This document shows positions 62,842 to 64,000 of a DNA stretch of 64,000 bases, one piece after another. The stretch is from Rhodanobacter sp. LX-99 (GTDB lineage Bacteria; Pseudomonadota; Gammaproteobacteria; Xanthomonadales; Rhodanobacteraceae). The DNA is taken from assembly GCF_018599185.1 (NCBI RefSeq), contig NZ_JAHFVL010000001.1, positions 372,001-436,000 on the forward strand. Direction: 5' to 3'. How positions within the stretch are numbered: the first letter of the stretch is position 1; the number at the start of each line of letters is the position of its first letter. The translations under genes were made by a program, and so were the position numbers. The notes beneath the pieces were generated by a model. The model worked only from the letters and a program-made list of their open reading frames with translations, searched no databases and was not told the DNA's origin.

Positions 62842-64000
62842 ATGATAAAAGGTCTATTTGCCACTCACGCCATTGAGGCGATGCCTCATGTGGACGCCGG
62901 CGAACCCGTCGAAGGCAGCTCTGCCGGCGAGGTCACGCTGAAGCGGGCACTGACCGCACGCCACCTGGTGATGCTTGGCATCGGTGCGGTGATCGGCGCC
63001 GGCATCTTCGCCATCACCGGCACGGCGGCCGCACAATTCGCTGGCCCCGCCTTGATTCTCAGCTTCCTGATTGCCGCCGTCGCTTGTGGCCTGGCCGGCA
63101 TGTGTTACGCGGAATTCGCCGCGATGCTGCCGGTGTCCGGCAGCGCCTACTCTTATTCCTACGCCACCCTGGGCGAAGTGGTCGCCTGGTTCGTCGGCTG
63201 GGCGCTGGTACTCGAATACCTGTTCGCCGCCTCGACCGTGGCGGTGGCCTGGTCGGGCTACTTCGGCGAAATGCTGCGCATGCTCAGTTCGATGACGGGG
63301 CTGAATTTCAACTTGCCGGCGGCACTCTCCTCGGCCCCGCTTACCTTCGCCACAGGAGGCCACAAGCTGGTGTTCACCGGCGCCCTGGTCAACCTGCCAG
63401 CCGTCCTGATCGTCGGTGCGATCAGCTGGCTTTGCTATCTCGGCATCACGCAGTCGGCGGCGGTCAACGCGATCATCGTGGCCATCAAGGTGAGTGTGAT
63501 CCTGCTGTTCCTGGTGGTGATGTTCAACTACATCAACGCCGACCTGTGGCACCCGTTCATTCCGGCCAACGAAGGCGGCTCGAAGTTCGGCTGGAGCGGC
63601 ATCTACCGCGGCGCCACCCTGGTGTTCTTTGCCTACATCGGATTCGACGCGGTCTCCACCGCAGCCGGTGAGGCCAGGAACCCGCAGCGCGACATGCCGA
63701 TCGGCATTCTCGGCTCGCTGCTGATCTGCACCGTGCTGTATGTGGCGATGGCCGCGGTCATGACCGGCACGACGCCGTTCCGCATGCTCAATACGCCTGA
63801 GCCGGTCGCTACCGCGATCAACTATGTGCTCGGCACCGTCGCTGCCGGCAGCGCATCCAGCTATCTCCTGGGCGCGCTGAAGATCCTGGTGGTGTTCGCC
63901 GCCCTCGCGGGTTTGAGTTCGGTGGTGCTGGTGATGCTGATGGGCCAGCCGCGCATCTTCTATTCGATGTCGCGCGACGGCCTGCTGCCGCCGGCACTGG
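62842..64000 (+). CDS. Amino-acid permease, APC family (cut by window edge)
   Basis: 386 residues present, the C-terminus lies beyond 64000. APC superfamily hallmarks: LGIGAVIGAGIFAITGTAAA after an N-terminal LTARHLVM, and multiple membrane helices. The FVGWALVLEYLFAASTVAVA and YIGFDAVSTAAGEARNPQRD segments are typical of cationic amino-acid/YfnA-like transporters. The ATG at 62842 has AGGGGAG upstream. The substrate is not readable. A promoter lies in the gap before it. Confidence 0.92.
   Translation, partial: MIKGLFATHAIEAMPHVDAGEPVEGSSAGEVTLKRALTARHLVMLGIGAVIGAGIFAITGTAAAQFAGPALILSFLIAAVACGLAGMCYAEFAAMLPVSGSAYSYSYATLGEVVAWFVGWALVLEYLFAASTVAVAWSGYFGEMLRMLSSMTGLNFNLPAALSSAPLTFATGGHKLVFTGALVNLPAVLIVGAISWLCYLGITQSAAVNAIIVAIKVSVILLFLVVMFNYINADLWHPFIPANEGGSKFGWSGIYRGATLVFFAYIGFDAVSTAAGEARNPQRDMPIGILGSLLICTVLYVAMAAVMTGTTPFRMLNTPEPVATAINYVLGTVAAGSASSYLLGALKILVVFAALAGLSSVVLVMLMGQPRIFYSMSRDGLLPPAL

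Noticed and set aside
1..64000. CRISPR array, insertion sequence, prophage or plasmid origin
   Set aside because: No regularly spaced repeats, transposase or integrase frames, phage structural genes or iteron arrays were seen.

Overview
The window is very GC-rich with tightly packed, frequently overlapping genes on both strands. Gene content and order point to a gammaproteobacterium of the order Xanthomonadales, most likely the Rhodanobacteraceae (Rhodanobacter/Dyella-like). The reasons are a fab cluster of gammaproteobacterial type, a Kdo kinase (KdkA) beside a glycosyltransferase of family 9, a histidyl-tRNA synthetase with the divergent xanthomonad-type core, and a GGGAATC-type intergenic repeat of the kind common in xanthomonads. 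The genus is inference. No prophage, transposase, CRISPR array or rRNA was seen.

Layout. (1) 1-9.2 kb, minus strand: yceD-rpmF, then fabH-fabD-fabG-acpP-fabF-pabB-pabC-mltG-tmk, a fatty-acid/folate/cell-wall cluster with plsX missing from its usual place. (2) 9.3-15 kb, plus strand: a membrane-anchored protein with yceF/maf, a MoxR-DUF58-transglutaminase operon and a Slp-type lipoprotein, ending in a long hairpin. (3) 15-18.5 kb, minus strand: hinT-recR-ybaB-dnaX, the 4.5S SRP RNA and tRNA-Ser(GGA), followed by a decayed tRNA-Ser copy. (4) 18.7-25.1 kb: MBL hydrolase and kdkA, a divergent GT9 glycosyltransferase, DUF6165, an unusually long histidine ammonia-lyase and hisS. (5) 25.2-30.8 kb: tRNA-Pro(CGG), then folC-dedD-cvpA-purF in the classic order plus a ferritin-like protein. 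(6) 30.9-39.7 kb, a metal/metalloid block: cueR-copA, a MocR regulator divergent from an MBL-cupin pair, and arsC-acr3-arsR divergent from arsH. (7) 39.8-43.4 kb: a radical-SAM enzyme, a 110-residue unrecognised protein and an ABC exporter on one strand, the least explained part of the window. (8) 43.5-64 kb: accessory and housekeeping genes, namely GFA, an MscS-type channel, VOC, an AraC regulator, esterase, serine hydrolase, PAP2, DUF72, a POT transporter, a secreted barnase-type RNase with its barstar inhibitor, an S4 protein, NAT, lipoprotein MsrA, an ABC exporter, parE, 3-hydroxyanthranilate dioxygenase, Nudix and a truncated amino-acid permease.

How genes work together. The fab genes supply acyl-ACP. 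pabB and pabC make p-aminobenzoate and folC finishes folate. recR, ybaB, dnaX and parE serve replication and repair. copA/cueR and the ars genes form two self-regulated detoxification modules whose palindromic operators are visible. The RNase/barstar pair is a toxin and its immunity protein in overlapping frames. Start codons were chosen by ribosome-binding sites, family N-termini and four-base ATGA overlaps. Long reading frames antisense to real genes are a by-product of the base composition and were left out.
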